DNA of 64,000 bases from Limnobacter parvus (lineage in GTDB: Bacteria > Pseudomonadota > Gammaproteobacteria > Burkholderiales > Burkholderiaceae_B). This document shows, in pieces, positions 28,648 through 40,769 of this stretch. Position 1 is the stretch's first letter; each line of letters opens with the position of its first letter. A program made the position numbers and the translations under genes. Below the pieces are notes generated by a model. That model saw only the letters and a program-made list of their open reading frames with translations. It had not been told where the DNA came from and did not search any database. The stretch is taken from contig NZ_JANKHG010000018.1 of assembly GCF_024623725.1 (NCBI RefSeq), positions 308,602 through 372,601 of the forward strand, written 5' to 3'.

Positions 28648-30603
28648 ATGTTTTACCCAGAAGAATTTGATGTCATTGTGGTTGGTGGTGGTCATGCCGG
28701 TACCGAGGCTGCACTCGCCGCCGCCCGCGCGGGTAGCAAAACACTATTGCTGACGCACAATATCGAAACACTTGGGCAAATGTCTTGCAACCCGTCCATT
28801 GGTGGTATTGGTAAGGGGCATTTGGTTAAAGAAGTGGACGCCTTGGGTGGTGCCATGGCCATTGCAACGGATGAAGCCGGTATTCAGTTTCGAATTTTGA
28901 ATGGCTCCAAGGGCCCAGCGGTGCGCGCTACCCGTGCGCAGGCTGACCGTGTTTTGTACCGTCAAGCCATTCGTACTCGTCTGGAAAACCAAGCCAACTT
29001 AAGCCTGTTTCAGCAATCAGTAGAAGACCTGCTGCTGGATGGTGACCGCGTTTGCGGTGCAGTTACACAAGTGGGCGTGAAGTTTAAAGCCAAGGCTGTT
29101 GTGTTAACCGCAGGCACTTTTCTGAATGGCAAAATTCACGTGGGTTTGCAAAATTACTCGGCGGGTCGTGCCGGGGATCCACCCTCGATTGGTTTGGGTC
29201 AACGCTTGCAGGAAATGAAGCTGCCGCAAGGGCGCCTAAAAACTGGAACGCCCCCGCGAATTGACGGCCGCAGTATTGACTTCTCAGTCATGCAAGAACA
29301 GCCTGGTGATCTGAATCCGGTGCCTGTGTTTTCCTATCTGGGCACCGCGGCCATGCACCCAAAGCAGTTGCCTTGCTGGATCACACACACCAATCAAAAT
29401 ACCCACGACATTATTCGTGGTGGCTTGGATCGCAGCCCAATGTACACCGGTGTGATTGAAGGTGTGGGCCCACGTTACTGCCCGTCCATTGAAGACAAAA
29501 TTCATCGCTTCGCAGACAAGGAATCGCATCAGATTTTTCTTGAGCCCGAGGGCTTAACCACCAATGAGTATTATCCAAATGGTGTGTCGACCTCTTTGCC
29601 GTTTGATGTTCAGCTTGACTTGCTGCACTCCATCAAAGGCCTGGAAAACGCTTACATCATGCGCCCAGGCTATGCGATTGAATACGATTACTTTGACCCG
29701 CGCGCATTGAAAACCACGTTGGAAACCAAGGCCATTGAGGGTTTATTCTTCGCAGGCCAAATCAATGGCACTACTGGTTACGAAGAGGCCGCAGCGCAAG
29801 GGCTGTTGGCGGGCTTTAACGCGTCGTTAATGGTTCAGGGCAAAGATCAGTGGACGCCTCGTCGCGATGAAGCCTATCTGGGTGTGCTCGTAGACGACTT
29901 GACCAGCAAGGGCGTGGCAGAGCCTTACCGCATGTTCACAAGCCGCGCTGAGTACCGCCTAAGCCTGCGAGAAGACAATGCGGATCAACGACTCACCCCA
30001 ATCGGCCGAAAGCTTGGTTTGGTTGACGACATCCGCTGGAAAGCCTTTTCTGAAAAGCGCGAAGCCGTGGAGCAAGAAAAGCAAAGACTACGTTCCACGT
30101 GGATCAATCCGAAAATCGTGGCACAGGCGGAAGCCGAGCGTGTGTTGCACAAGGGCATTGACCGTGAATACAATTTGTACGATCTGCTCAAGCGCCCCGA
30201 TGTGAGTTATCAGAACCTGAGCACATTGCTGAAAGAAAGTGGCGAATTGGCCATGGGCAATCCTTTGACTCAAAGTGAGCTGATTTCCCAGTTGGAAATT
30301 GAGGTGAAGTACGCAGGCTATGTACTTCGGCAGCAGGCAGAAGTTGAACGTGGTGCGGGGAATGGAGCCATTCGCCTGCCCGCAGATTTTGACTACGCTG
30401 GCGTGAACGGGCTTAGCAAAGAAGTGCAACAAAAGCTGAACACCCACAAGCCTGAAACGATTGGGCAGGCAGGGCGTATTCAGGGCATTACGCCCGCTGC
30501 AATTTCCTTGCTGCTGGTTCATTTGAAAAAGCGTGACTTGTTGAATCGTGCCAGCCAAACGAAAGTCGATGATGCACCTGAGGCGCCGGAGCAAGTGGCT
30601 TGA
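28648..30603 (+). CDS. mnmG: tRNA uridine-5-carboxymethylaminomethyl modification enzyme MnmG
   Basis: FAD-dependent partner of MnmE in tRNA wobble-uridine modification. 651 residues from the ATG at 28648, preceded by AGGAG; the longer frame from 28555 overlaps the promoter. The FAD motif [10 protein letters not shown] is at about 13-22, followed by [19 protein letters not shown]-like [11 protein letters not shown], and [21 protein letters not shown] near residue 370. It begins the plus-strand set mnmG-rsmG-parA-parB. Its coding sequence also contains an imperfect parS at 30091-30106. Confidence 0.98.
   Translation: MFYPEEFDVIVVGGGHAGTEAALAAARAGSKTLLLTHNIETLGQMSCNPSIGGIGKGHLVKEVDALGGAMAIATDEAGIQFRILNGSKGPAVRATRAQADRVLYRQAIRTRLENQANLSLFQQSVEDLLLDGDRVCGAVTQVGVKFKAKAVVLTAGTFLNGKIHVGLQNYSAGRAGDPPSIGLGQRLQEMKLPQGRLKTGTPPRIDGRSIDFSVMQEQPGDLNPVPVFSYLGTAAMHPKQLPCWITHTNQNTHDIIRGGLDRSPMYTGVIEGVGPRYCPSIEDKIHRFADKESHQIFLEPEGLTTNEYYPNGVSTSLPFDVQLDLLHSIKGLENAYIMRPGYAIEYDYFDPRALKTTLETKAIEGLFFAGQINGTTGYEEAAAQGLLAGFNASLMVQGKDQWTPRRDEAYLGVLVDDLTSKGVAEPYRMFTSRAEYRLSLREDNADQRLTPIGRKLGLVDDIRWKAFSEKREAVEQEKQRLRSTWINPKIVAQAEAERVLHKGIDREYNLYDLLKRPDVSYQNLSTLLKESGELAMGNPLTQSELISQLEIEVKYAGYVLRQQAEVERGAGNGAIRLPADFDYAGVNGLSKEVQQKLNTHKPETIGQAGRIQGITPAAISLLLVHLKKRDLLNRASQTKVDDAPEAPEQVA
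30091..30106. promoter_or_regulatory. Imperfect parS-like site inside mnmG
   Basis: CGTTCCACGTGGATCA matches 14 of 16 bases of parS site 1, keeping the central GTTCCACGTGGA. It is within the mnmG coding region, 2 kb from parS 1 and 1.2 kb from parA. Binding is uncertain. Confidence 0.5.
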
Positions 30604-31277
30604 ATTCCGCCCACCGAAAACCGAAGTCTGAAACCCTGGGGTCGTCAGACCAAACCTTGCTGGAAGAGGGCATTGCCAAGCTGCGTTTGGGTTTGAATGC
30701 CGAACAGCATGAACAACTTTTTAAGTACGGCCAGCTTATTCAGAAATGGAATCGGGTGTACAACCTGACTGCCATCCGCAACAACCGCGAATTAATTACC
30801 CATCATTTGCTTGATTCACTGGCTGTGTTGCCGGAAATTTCCTTCGCCTTGCAGGCAGAAAACAAGCCGGAAATTCTGGATGTGGGTGCCGGTGCAGGCC
30901 TGCCAGGCTTGGTGTTGGCCATTGCACAGCCCGCCTGGCAAATTACTCTGATTGACACCGTCCAAAAAAAGGCGGCTTTTATGCAACAAGCCATTGCCAG
31001 TCTGGGGCTCAGAAATGCGCAGGCTGTGCATGGTCGGGTTGAAGAATACCAAGTCCAGAAACCTTTTAATTTGATCTGCTCCCGAGCGTTTTCCAGCATC
31101 GACAATTTCATTGCGCTTAGCCAGCATTTGTTGGCTGAAAATGGTCAATTTGCTGCTTTGAAAGGTCGGGTGGAGGTCGACGGCGACGTGCCCGCTGGCT
31201 GGCGAATTGATGCGCTTCATCCAATTGAAGTGCCATTCCTGGGCGAGGCAAGGCACTTGTTCATGATTAAACGCTAG
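30600..31277 (+). CDS. rsmG: 16S rRNA (guanine-527-N7) methyltransferase
   Basis: Methylates G527 of 16S rRNA with SAM. 225 residues from a TTG at 30600 that overlaps the mnmG stop by 4 bases and has GGAG 8 bases upstream, so translational coupling is likely. Family features: [24 protein letters not shown], the SAM loop [15 protein letters not shown], and the [11 protein letters not shown] segment. The order mnmG-rsmG-parA-parB is conserved in many proteobacteria. Confidence 0.96.
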   Translation: MNSAHRKPKSETLGSSDQTLLEEGIAKLRLGLNAEQHEQLFKYGQLIQKWNRVYNLTAIRNNRELITHHLLDSLAVLPEISFALQAENKPEILDVGAGAGLPGLVLAIAQPAWQITLIDTVQKKAAFMQQAIASLGLRNAQAVHGRVEEYQVQKPFNLICSRAFSSIDNFIALSQHLLAENGQFAALKGRVEVDGDVPAGWRIDALHPIEVPFLGEARHLFMIKR

Positions 31278-31307
31278 AATTAAAGCATTCATTCACAGGA
31301 CAAGAAG

Positions 31308-32084
31308 ATGGCGAAAGTTTTCTGCATTGCCAACCAGAAAGGTGGCGTGGGAAAAACCACCACGGCGGTGAATTTGGCGGCGGGTCTGGCCTTGGCCAAA
31401 CAGCGTGTGTTGCTGGTCGATCTTGATCCGCAAGGCAATGCCACCATGGGTTGCGGTATCGACAAGCGCAGCGTAAAGCACACCGTGTACCAAGTGTTGG
31501 TGGGTATGGTAGGTGTTGCCGAAGCCACCGTGCGTGCAGAAGGCGAGTTCGATGTACTGGCAGCCAATCGAGAGTTGGCCGGTGCCGAAGTTGAAATGGT
31601 GGAATTCGAGGACCGTGAAATCAAACTGCGCGAGGCGATTCAAGAAGTCGACAGCCAGTATGATTTTATTTTGATCGATTGCCCACCCGCGCTTTCACTG
31701 CTGACCCTAAATGCTCTGTGTTGCGCCAACGGCGTGGTTATTCCCATGCAGTGCGAATACTATGCACTCGAAGGTTTAAGCGATTTGGTCAACACCATCA
31801 AACAGGTGTGCAAGAACCTGAACCCGAACCTGACCATCATTGGTTTGCTTCGTGTGATGTACGACCCGCGCATGACCCTGGCGCAGCAAGTTTCCGCCCA
31901 GCTCGAAAAGCATTTTGGCAGCAAGGTGTTCAAAACAATTATTCCGCGCAATGTGCGGTTGGCTGAGGCACCCAGTTATGGCGTGCCCGGTGTGCTATTC
32001 GACAAGTCCAGCAAAGGGGCCAAGGCCTACCTGGACTTCGCCAATGAAATGGTAGAACGCCTGGGCTTGCCGATTGCTGCCTAA
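31308..32084 (+). CDS. parA: Chromosome partitioning ATPase ParA (Soj)
   Basis: Walker-type ATPase that drives segregation of ParB-parS complexes. 258 residues. The deviant Walker A KGGVGKTTTAVN lies at about residues 11-22, Walker A' LLVDLDPQGNAT follows, and Walker B is FILIDCPPALSLLTLNAL. No N-terminal DNA-binding extension, so this is the short chromosomal type. It is 30 bases after rsmG and 45 bases before parB. Confidence 0.97.
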   Translation: MAKVFCIANQKGGVGKTTTAVNLAAGLALAKQRVLLVDLDPQGNATMGCGIDKRSVKHTVYQVLVGMVGVAEATVRAEGEFDVLAANRELAGAEVEMVEFEDREIKLREAIQEVDSQYDFILIDCPPALSLLTLNALCCANGVVIPMQCEYYALEGLSDLVNTIKQVCKNLNPNLTIIGLLRVMYDPRMTLAQQVSAQLEKHFGSKVFKTIIPRNVRLAEAPSYGVPGVLFDKSSKGAKAYLDFANEMVERLGLPIAA

Positions 32085-32129
32085 ACTGTTGCATAAGCTA
32101 CCGCCTAAACTTAATTACCAGAAGAAGCT

Positions 32130-33011
32130 ATGAACGCAATTAAACGCACCAAAGGCCTTGGAAGGGGCCTGGAAGCACTGTTGGGCCCATCGGGCGATGA
32201 CTCTACCCGCGACATGGGCGAGCAGGTCATGACTCTGCCGCTGGGCAAGCTGCAGGCCGGTAAATACCAACCGCGTTCCCGCATGGATGAAAGCTCGCTC
32301 ATGGAGCTTGCTGAGTCGATCAAAAGCCAGGGCATCATGCAGCCAATTCTGGTTCGCCCAATTGGTTCTGGAAAGTATGAAATCATTGCAGGTGAACGTC
32401 GCTTCCGGGCTTCCAAGTTGGCAGGCTTGGCCGAAGTGCCGGTGCTGGTGCGTGCAGTTCCCGATGAATCAGCTTTGGCCATGGCGCTGATTGAGAACAT
32501 TCAGCGTGAAGACCTCAACCCGCTGGAAGAAGCCCTGGGTGTTCAGCGTTTGATTCGGGAATTCAACCTGACGCATGAAGATGCAGCCCGCGCGATTGGC
32601 CGGTCACGCAGCGCAACAAGCAATATGTTGCGCTTGTTGAACCTTGCCGACCCGGTTCAAACCATGTTGCTGGCTGGTGATGTTGAAATGGGCCATGCCC
32701 GTGCCTTGCTCGCTTTAACCGCTGCTGAGCAAATCGCCTGCGCGAACGAGGTGGTCAACAAGCGTTTGTCCGTTCGTGAAACCGAAAAACTGGTAAACGA
32801 TTGGGCCAGTGATGTTGATCGGCAAGGTACAAAACCAAAGCAGACCGCCGACGTTCGCCGCCTTGAAGAAAGTTTGGCCGACTGGCTGGCCAGCGCAGTG
32901 CAATTAAAAGCCAATGCAAATGGCAAGGGCAGTGTTACTATCAAATTCAATAATCTGGACGAGTTGGACGGTGTGCTAGCGCGCATCGGCTTTCCCAAAG
33001 ACGAGCTTTGA
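32130..33011 (+). CDS. parB: Chromosome partitioning protein ParB (Spo0J)
   Basis: CTP-dependent clamp that loads at parS and spreads on DNA. 293 residues. N-terminal KGLGRGLEALLG, then the CTP-binding and ParB boxes: YQPRSRMDESSLMELAESI, QPILVRP and GERRFRASKLAG, with GERRFRA near residue 88. A central helix-turn-helix (LTHEDAARAIGRSRSATSNMLRLL starting about residue 148) and a short C-terminal dimer domain follow. Three candidate target sites lie within 4.1 kb upstream. Confidence 0.97.
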   Translation: MNAIKRTKGLGRGLEALLGPSGDDSTRDMGEQVMTLPLGKLQAGKYQPRSRMDESSLMELAESIKSQGIMQPILVRPIGSGKYEIIAGERRFRASKLAGLAEVPVLVRAVPDESALAMALIENIQREDLNPLEEALGVQRLIREFNLTHEDAARAIGRSRSATSNMLRLLNLADPVQTMLLAGDVEMGHARALLALTAAEQIACANEVVNKRLSVRETEKLVNDWASDVDRQGTKPKQTADVRRLEESLADWLASAVQLKANANGKGSVTIKFNNLDELDGVLARIGFPKDEL

Positions 33012-33051
33012 TTTCTGCACCAAATCGGTGTGAAAATTAAGCCGTTTTCGT

Positions 33052-33081
33052 TTGACTAGGGGCCGTACAAACCCCTATAAT
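33052..33081 (+). promoter_or_regulatory. sigma70 promoter of the atp operon
   Basis: -35 TTGACT at 33052-33057 and -10 TATAAT at 33076-33081 with an 18-base spacer, 22 bases before the atpI start. The spacer and its edges contain the inverted repeat TAGGGG / CCCCTA, which overlaps the -10 and could be an operator. Confidence 0.8.
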
Positions 33082-33103
33082 CTGGCGGTTTGTCAAAATA
33101 CAC

Positions 33104-33493
33104 GTGGGCCTTGCGGGAAATACGTACCCAATTAAGGTTAAATGTGGCAGCGCAGCAAATATGTGGATAATAGTCGGGCTCCAATGGGTCATCGGGGTGG
33201 CAGTGTGCCTCCTCATGTTGTTGGTGTCCCCAATTCACGCGCAGTCTGCTGCATGGGGTTTCGTGGCCGTCGCTTTGCCGAGCACATTGTTCGCAGCACG
33301 GTTGGCCTTGGGCAGCAAAACCCCAATGGGCGGAACCTTTGTGTTTTTGGCCGGAGAATTTCTGAAGGTAGGCGCAACAATCGCGATCATGTTTGTAGCG
33401 AGCCAGGTTGACCCGAACATTGTTTGGTGGTCCCTGATCCTCACGGCGATCGTCACCCTCAAAAGCTATTTTTTGGCATTTTTCTTGAGATAA
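33104..33493 (+). CDS. atpI: ATP synthase accessory subunit I
   Basis: 129-residue membrane protein with about four helices, encoded first in the atp operon and thought to help assemble the c-ring. From the GTG at 33104 the leader would be very short after the promoter; an ATG at 33161 is a shorter alternative. Typical features are the [13 protein letters not shown] segment and the [14 protein letters not shown] helix, which match AtpI proteins of betaproteobacteria. atpB starts 3 bases after its stop. Confidence 0.85.
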   Translation: MGLAGNTYPIKVKCGSAANMWIIVGLQWVIGVAVCLLMLLVSPIHAQSAAWGFVAVALPSTLFAARLALGSKTPMGGTFVFLAGEFLKVGATIAIMFVASQVDPNIVWWSLILTAIVTLKSYFLAFFLR

Positions 33494-33495
33494 GT

Positions 33496-34356
33496 ATGGC
33501 ATCTTCACCGAATGGGCCCACGCCCTCAGAGTACATCGTCCATCACTTGCAGCATTTCGCTACCGATAAGCAAGGCTTTATCGTCGATTTCTCAGTGATC
33601 AACCTTGACACGATGTTTTTCTCCATCCTGTCTGGTCTAATTGTAATCTTCATGCTTCGCAAAGCAGCTGTCAAAGCCACGTCTGGCGTACCTGGCCGCT
33701 TTCAGGGCTTCGTCGAAATGATGGTCGAGATGGTCGAGAACCAATCCAAAGCGATTGTTCACGGCGACCGCAGTTTTATCGCACCGTTGGCTCTTACCGT
33801 GTTCCTCTGGATCGTGGTCATGAATGCCTTCGACTTGGTGCCTGTCGACCTGATCCCAATGTCGTGGGGTCACCTGTTGTACAACCTTGGTTTTGCTGAA
33901 AACCCCGGCGACCCCTACATGCGTGTGGTGGCCACAGCCGATTTGAACGGTGCCCTGGGCATGTCACTGGGTGTGTTGGTCTTGATGTTGTATTACTCGG
34001 TGAAAATCAAGGGCGCTGGCGGCTTCGTGCATGAATTGTTCTGCGCGCCGTTTGGCTCGAACCCACTTCTGTGGATCCCCAACTTTGTATTGAACCTGAT
34101 TGAATTTGCCGCCAAAACCGTGTCTTTGGGCATGCGACTGTTCGGCAACATGTATGCAGGCGAATTGGTGTTCATGCTGATCGCTTTGCTGGGTGGCGCA
34201 GCTGCGTTGTCCTTGGGTGGTGCCTTTGCCTTCTTGGGCCACGTGTTGGCCGGAACAATTTGGGCAATCTTCCACATTCTGATCGTGTTGCTTCAGGGCT
34301 TCATTTTCATGATGTTGACTTTGATCTACATCGGCCAGGCACATCAGGGCCACTGA
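33496..34356 (+). CDS. atpB: ATP synthase F0 subunit a
   Basis: Forms the proton channel at the c-ring interface in the inner membrane. 286 residues from the ATG at 33496. The critical Arg is in the helix [25 protein letters not shown] (about residues 195-220), and the last helix ends in [16 protein letters not shown]. Upstream in-frame codons inside atpI are not needed. Followed by an unusually T-rich spacer before atpE. Confidence 0.97.
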   Translation: MASSPNGPTPSEYIVHHLQHFATDKQGFIVDFSVINLDTMFFSILSGLIVIFMLRKAAVKATSGVPGRFQGFVEMMVEMVENQSKAIVHGDRSFIAPLALTVFLWIVVMNAFDLVPVDLIPMSWGHLLYNLGFAENPGDPYMRVVATADLNGALGMSLGVLVLMLYYSVKIKGAGGFVHELFCAPFGSNPLLWIPNFVLNLIEFAAKTVSLGMRLFGNMYAGELVFMLIALLGGAAALSLGGAFAFLGHVLAGTIWAIFHILIVLLQGFIFMMLTLIYIGQAHQGH

Positions 34357-34655
<299 letters not shown>

Positions 34656-34730
34656 TTTACAGCCACTTCCTTCGAACAACACCGCACGAATGTTTTAAGT
34701 CCAATTCGTGCGTTTTAGAGGAAACATGCC

Positions 34731-35201
34731 GTGAACTTAAACGCAACGCTGTTCGCTCAGCTCGTCGTTTTCTTTATCTTGGCGGTCTTTACGATGAAAT
34801 TCGTATGGCCACCCCTGATCAAGAGCATCGATGAGCGTGCAAAGAAAATCGCAGACGGCCTGGCCGCTGCGGAACGTGGTAAGCAGGCTTTGGCAGAAGC
34901 TGGTCGTAAAGCTGAACAGGAATTGGCAGTAAGCCGTTCTGAAAATCAGCAGCGTCTGGCAGAAGCTGAAAAGCGTGCCCAGCAAATTATTGAAGAGGCA
35001 AAACAACAAGCCGAAGTTGAGCGCAAGCGAATTCTTGCGCAGGCTGAAGCGGAAGCTGCAAACGAAGCACAACGTGCCCGTGACCAGTTGCGCGATCAGT
35101 TGGCAACACTCGTGGTGAAAGGCGCAGAGCAAATCCTGAAGAAGGAAGTGAACGCCCAGGCCCACGCTGATTTGCTGAATCAACTGAAAGCCGAGCTGTA
35201 A
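34731..35201 (+). CDS. atpF: ATP synthase F0 subunit b
   Basis: Peripheral stalk of the enzyme. 156 residues from a GTG start with GAGGA about 9 bases upstream. One N-terminal helix (about 5-25: [23 protein letters not shown]) is followed by a long charged coiled coil rich in Ala/Glu/Lys/Gln (30-140). Length and layout match E. coli AtpF. Confidence 0.97.
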   Translation: MNLNATLFAQLVVFFILAVFTMKFVWPPLIKSIDERAKKIADGLAAAERGKQALAEAGRKAEQELAVSRSENQQRLAEAEKRAQQIIEEAKQQAEVERKRILAQAEAEAANEAQRARDQLRDQLATLVVKGAEQILKKEVNAQAHADLLNQLKAEL

Positions 35202-35225
35202 GCCAAACGCTTAAGGAAACAAAAC

Positions 35226-35759
35226 ATGGTCGAACTATCCACCATCGCCCGTCCTTACGCTGAAGCCGCGTTTGAAGTTGCTAAAACTTCAAACCTGAAT
35301 CAGTGGAGTGATTGGCTAGAGTCGTGGTCGGCAGTCGCAAGCAATGACGACATCAAATTGCTGGTCAGCAACCCCAAGTTGACTGACGAGCAGGTGTTGA
35401 AAGTGTTTACCGAACTGACCAAGACACCGGCGGAAGCGCAAGCAACGAATTTTTTGAGTGCGCTTGTGGAAAATGGCCGTTTGCTGGCCTTGCCAGAAAT
35501 CGCTCGACAGTTCGAAGAATTGAAGAACAGCCATGAAGGTACTGCCGACGCGGTCATCGCCTCTGCATTCCCAATGTCTGAAGCTGAAGTTCAAAACGTA
35601 CGTGGCGCATTGGAAAAGAAATTTGGTTCCAAATTGAACGTAACTGTTCAGGTGGATGAATCATTGATTGGTGGCGTTTGCGTCACCGTGGGTGACCAGA
35701 TTTTGGATAGTTCGGTGCGCGGCAAACTCAACGCGATGAAGGCGGCTTTAACAGCCTAA
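35226..35759 (+). CDS. atpH: ATP synthase F1 subunit delta
   Basis: Links the peripheral stalk to the top of F1. 177 residues, normal length. The N-terminal six-helix domain begins [15 protein letters not shown], and the C-terminal family signature is seen in [31 protein letters not shown]. Located 24 bases after atpF. Confidence 0.97.
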   Translation: MVELSTIARPYAEAAFEVAKTSNLNQWSDWLESWSAVASNDDIKLLVSNPKLTDEQVLKVFTELTKTPAEAQATNFLSALVENGRLLALPEIARQFEELKNSHEGTADAVIASAFPMSEAEVQNVRGALEKKFGSKLNVTVQVDESLIGGVCVTVGDQILDSSVRGKLNAMKAALTA

Positions 35760-35791
35760 CTTGGCCCTCAAACGTAATTGGAGCAATCAAT

Positions 35792-37333
35792 ATGCAGATT
35801 AATCCCTCTGAGATCAGTGAACTGATCAAGAGCCGGATCGAAGGCCTCGGATCATCGGCCGACATCCGGACACAAGGAACTGTAGTGTCCGTGAGCGACG
35901 GTATCTGCCGCGTTCATGGTTTGTCAGATGTAATGCAAGGTGAAATGCTGGAATTCCCAGGCAACACCTTTGGTTTGGCACTTAACCTGGAACGTGATTC
36001 CGTGGGTGTCGTTATTTTGGGTTCATACGAACACATTTCTGAAGGCGACATGGTCAAGTGTACCGGCCGCATTCTGGAAGTGCCCGTAGGTCCTGAGTTG
36101 CGTGGTCGCGTGGTGAATGCATTGGGTGTGCCGATTGACGGCAAGGGCCCAGTGAACGCCAAGATGACTGACGTGATCGAGAAAGTGGCTCCCGGTGTTA
36201 TTGAACGTAAATCAGTCGACCAGCCATTGCAAACCGGTGTGAAAGCGATTGATGCCATGGTTCCCGTTGGTCGTGGCCAGCGTGAATTGATCATTGGCGA
36301 CCGTCAAACTGGTAAAACAGCTGTGGCGATCGATGCGATCATCAACCAGAAAGGCACTGGCGTAACTTGCGTGTACGTGGCAATTGGCCAAAAAGCCTCT
36401 TCCATCGTGAACGTGGTTCGCAAGCTTGAAGAGTTCGGCGCGCTGGAATACACCATTGTTGTGGTGGCTTCTGCATCAGAATCAGCAGCCATGCAATACC
36501 TGGCTCCTTACTCTGGTTGCACCATGGGCGAATACTTCCGCGATCGCGGTGAAGACGCCCTGATCGTGTACGACGATCTGTCCAAGCAAGCTGTGGCTTA
36601 CCGTCAAATTTCCCTGTTGCTGCGTCGCCCACCCGGCCGCGAAGCGTACCCAGGTGACGTGTTCTACCTTCACAGCCGCTTGCTAGAGCGTGCATCACGC
36701 GTGAACGCTGAATACGTTGAAAAATTCACCAAGGGTGAAGTGAAAGGCAAAACCGGTTCATTGACCGCGCTGCCAATCATTGAAACCCAAGCAGGTGACG
36801 TAACCGCATTCGTTCCAACCAACGTAATTTCGATTACTGACGGTCAAATCTTCTTGGAAACCGACTTGTTCAACGCCGGTATTCGTCCAGCGATCAACGC
36901 GGGTATTTCCGTGTCTCGCGTGGGTGGTGCAGCGCAAACCAAGGTGGTCAAGAAGCTGTCAGGCGGTATTCGTACCGACTTGGCCCAGTACCGTGAATTG
37001 GCTGCGTTTGCGCAGTTTGCTTCCGACCTTGACGAAGCAACCCGCCGCCAGCTGGAACGTGGTCGCCGTGTAGTTGAATTGCTGAAACAGCCCCAGTACG
37101 CCCCATTGAAAACATGGGAAATGGCACTGGCCCTGTTCGCAATCAACAATGGTTATCTGGATGATGTTGACGTCGCGAACGTTCTGCCCTTCGAAGTTTC
37201 TCTGCGTCAGTTCATGCAGACAAGCCACAAGGACCTGATCGATCGTATCGAGCAGACTTACGAGTTGTCGAAAGACGACGAGCCAAAGCTGCACGAAGCC
37301 GTGAAATCATTCAAGAAAACTGGCGCGTATTAA
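35792..37333 (+). CDS. atpA: ATP synthase F1 subunit alpha
   Basis: Non-catalytic nucleotide-binding subunit of the alpha3beta3 hexamer. 513 residues. Walker [16 protein letters not shown] lies near residue 170; the alpha signature [14 protein letters not shown] is in the second half. Length equals that of E. coli AtpA. Part of the uninterrupted atp operon. Confidence 0.98.
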   Translation: MQINPSEISELIKSRIEGLGSSADIRTQGTVVSVSDGICRVHGLSDVMQGEMLEFPGNTFGLALNLERDSVGVVILGSYEHISEGDMVKCTGRILEVPVGPELRGRVVNALGVPIDGKGPVNAKMTDVIEKVAPGVIERKSVDQPLQTGVKAIDAMVPVGRGQRELIIGDRQTGKTAVAIDAIINQKGTGVTCVYVAIGQKASSIVNVVRKLEEFGALEYTIVVVASASESAAMQYLAPYSGCTMGEYFRDRGEDALIVYDDLSKQAVAYRQISLLLRRPPGREAYPGDVFYLHSRLLERASRVNAEYVEKFTKGEVKGKTGSLTALPIIETQAGDVTAFVPTNVISITDGQIFLETDLFNAGIRPAINAGISVSRVGGAAQTKVVKKLSGGIRTDLAQYRELAAFAQFASDLDEATRRQLERGRRVVELLKQPQYAPLKTWEMALALFAINNGYLDDVDVANVLPFEVSLRQFMQTSHKDLIDRIEQTYELSKDDEPKLHEAVKSFKKTGAY

Positions 37334-37406
37334 TCAGAGCGATCTGATTGTACCCACCGCATAACTCGGAAGGTCTTGCACCTTCCCGGTCATTGGAGGA
37401 AATACG

Positions 37407-38276
37407 ATGTCAGGAATGAAGGAAATCCGGACCAAGATCAAGAGCGTGCAAAACACGCGAAAGATCACGAAGGCGATGGAAATGGTGGCTGCGTCCAAAA
37501 TGCGCAAAGCCCAGGACCGTATGCGTTCGGCTCGTCCCTATGCGGACAAAGTTCGGAATATTTGCGCCAACCTGGCCAAAGCAAACCCGGAATACCGCCA
37601 TGAATACATGGTGGAACGCACCGAAATCAAAAGCGTTGCGGCGATTGTTGTGACAACTGACAAAGGGCTGTGTGGTGGCTTGAACACCAACATTCTGCGT
37701 TTGGTGACCAGCAAGTTTCAGGAATTGGGCGGCAAGGGTGCAAAAGTACGAGCAACCGCAATCGGTACAAAGGGCGCAGGCTTCTTTAACCGCATTGGTG
37801 TTGAGGTCACTTCCAAGGTGACTGGGCTTGGTGACAAGCCCAACCTGGAAGCGCTGATCGGTGCCATCAAGGTTCAACTTGATGCATACGTTGCAGGCGA
37901 AGTGGATGCCGTGTATTTGGCATACACCAAGTTTGTAAACACCATGAAGCAAGAGGCTGTGTTTGAGCAACTGCTGCCCTTGGGTGGCGAAAGGCTGCAA
38001 GCCGATGAAGATTCCACGTCGTGGGACTACATCTATGAGCCGGATGCGAAGGCCGTAATTGACGATTTGCTGCTGCGTTACATCGAAGCATTGGTGTATC
38101 AGGCTGTGGCAGAGAACATGGCTTCAGAACAATCAGCACGTATGGTTGCGATGAAGGCAGCGTCAGACAACGCCAAGAATGTGATCAGTGAACTGCAACT
38201 TACCTACAACAAAGCCCGTCAGGCTGCCATTACGAAAGAATTGGCAGAGATCGTCGGCGGCGCAGCGGCTGTGTAA
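37407..38276 (+). CDS. atpG: ATP synthase F1 subunit gamma
   Basis: Central rotating shaft. 289 residues. N-terminal coiled-coil [26 protein letters not shown] (about 4-29) and C-terminal [17 protein letters not shown] helix are the two halves of the shaft; DKGLCGGLN is the conserved loop. GGAGG ribosome site upstream. Confidence 0.98.
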   Translation: MSGMKEIRTKIKSVQNTRKITKAMEMVAASKMRKAQDRMRSARPYADKVRNICANLAKANPEYRHEYMVERTEIKSVAAIVVTTDKGLCGGLNTNILRLVTSKFQELGGKGAKVRATAIGTKGAGFFNRIGVEVTSKVTGLGDKPNLEALIGAIKVQLDAYVAGEVDAVYLAYTKFVNTMKQEAVFEQLLPLGGERLQADEDSTSWDYIYEPDAKAVIDDLLLRYIEALVYQAVAENMASEQSARMVAMKAASDNAKNVISELQLTYNKARQAAITKELAEIVGGAAAV

Positions 38277-38299
38277 GCGGAAGTTCGGAACGATTTTGA

Positions 38300-39706
<1,407 letters not shown>

Positions 39707-39775
39707 TCCGATTGCTGTGTCGTGTGCCGGTTCAGGTGAAAGCCCAAGCCGGCACCCATCACAAAGGAAATGAGT

Positions 39776-40195
39776 ATGTCGACAATCCGCGTGGACGTGG
39801 TGAGTGCAGAAGAATCAATCTTCGAAGGTGAAGCAGAGTTTGTTGCTTTGCCCGGAGAGCAGGGTGAGCTGGGTATTTACCCACGCCACACCCCGCTGAT
39901 TACACGCATTAAGCCCGGTACAGTTCGCATCAAGATTGCAGGTCAGGCCGAGGAAGAAGTGGTGTTTGTAAATGGTGGTGTGTTGGAAGTACAACCCAAC
40001 TCAGTCACTGTTCTGGCAGACACGGCCCTTCGTGGCACTGACCTGGATGAAGCCAAAGCAACGGAAGCCAAACGTTTGGCTGAAGAAGCATTGGCCAATC
40101 GCAGTGCAGACATTGACTATGCTCAGGCACAGGCTGAATTGGCTTCCGCGATTGCGCAGTTGCAAGCCATCAAGCGCTTGAGAAAAGTACGCTAA
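39776..40195 (+). CDS. atpC: ATP synthase F1 subunit epsilon
   Basis: Inhibitory subunit of F1. 139 residues from the ATG at 39776; an ATG two codons upstream (39770) is equally possible. N-terminal beta sandwich ([28 protein letters not shown]) and C-terminal helical hairpin ([23 protein letters not shown]). Last gene of the operon, followed by a strong terminator. Confidence 0.97.
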   Translation: MSTIRVDVVSAEESIFEGEAEFVALPGEQGELGIYPRHTPLITRIKPGTVRIKIAGQAEEEVVFVNGGVLEVQPNSVTVLADTALRGTDLDEAKATEAKRLAEEALANRSADIDYAQAQAELASAIAQLQAIKRLRKVR

Positions 40196-40223
40196 GTATT
40201 ACCCGGTGTAAAAACCAGAGAGA

Positions 40224-40250
40224 AGCCACGGTGAAAATCGTGGCTTTTTT
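40224..40250 (+). terminator. Rho-independent terminator of the atp operon
   Basis: Stem AGCCACG / CGTGGCT with an 8-base loop and six T's, 29 bases after the atpC stop. Confidence 0.88.
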
Positions 40251-40343
40251 CTTGGCAGTTTCAACTTGAACGGAGGTGTTTCCAAGTAAGTTGGAACTAC
40301 GCGCACAAATCAGCGACATAAAGGGCTATCAGGGAGCCACTTT

Positions 40344-40733
40344 ATGTACACCAAATTCAACGATCTACTCACAGACCTTAGCCGTTCACGTCCAAGTGAA
40401 CGCGGCCCCACTGGCCCGGTTTTCTTTTTCAATGACCAACCTGTTGCGCTGCTTGAAGGTGAAATGGAAGGTGTGCATTGGGTGGATATTCACATCGAGT
40501 TGCGCAACTTTCATGTCGACAATTTGGCGGCCGCGAAAAAGGTGTTGCAAGCCAATCGTGAAATGGGATCATCCACACCCATTCCAACTTGGTTTGCAAT
40601 CAATGAGAAAACAGACAAGCTGATTTTCATCAACCGTCTGGATTGGCGACACATTAGCTGCCAGATTCTGGAAGACCATGTGCTGCGCTGTATTGAACAA
40701 ATGGGCGAAGCACTACGCACCGAGGGTGTGTAA
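40344..40733 (+). CDS. Hypothetical protein, possible CesT/YbjN-like fold
   Basis: 129 residues, no signal peptide or membrane helix, GGAG 9 bases before the ATG. I do not recognise a named family. The layout (N-terminal helix, strands with VFFFNDQPVALLEGEMEG, a helix KKVLQANREMG, strands FAINEKTDKLIFINRL, and a final helix ILEDHVLRCIEQMGEAL) resembles type III secretion chaperone-like CesT/YbjN folds. No secretion genes are near, so a true secretion chaperone role is unlikely to be read from context. Stands between the atp terminator and the phosphoesterase gene. Confidence 0.6.
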   Translation: MYTKFNDLLTDLSRSRPSERGPTGPVFFFNDQPVALLEGEMEGVHWVDIHIELRNFHVDNLAAAKKVLQANREMGSSTPIPTWFAINEKTDKLIFINRLDWRHISCQILEDHVLRCIEQMGEALRTEGV

Positions 40734-40769
40734 GGCAAATTAATTCCCGGTACAGGTTAGAATGAAAGC

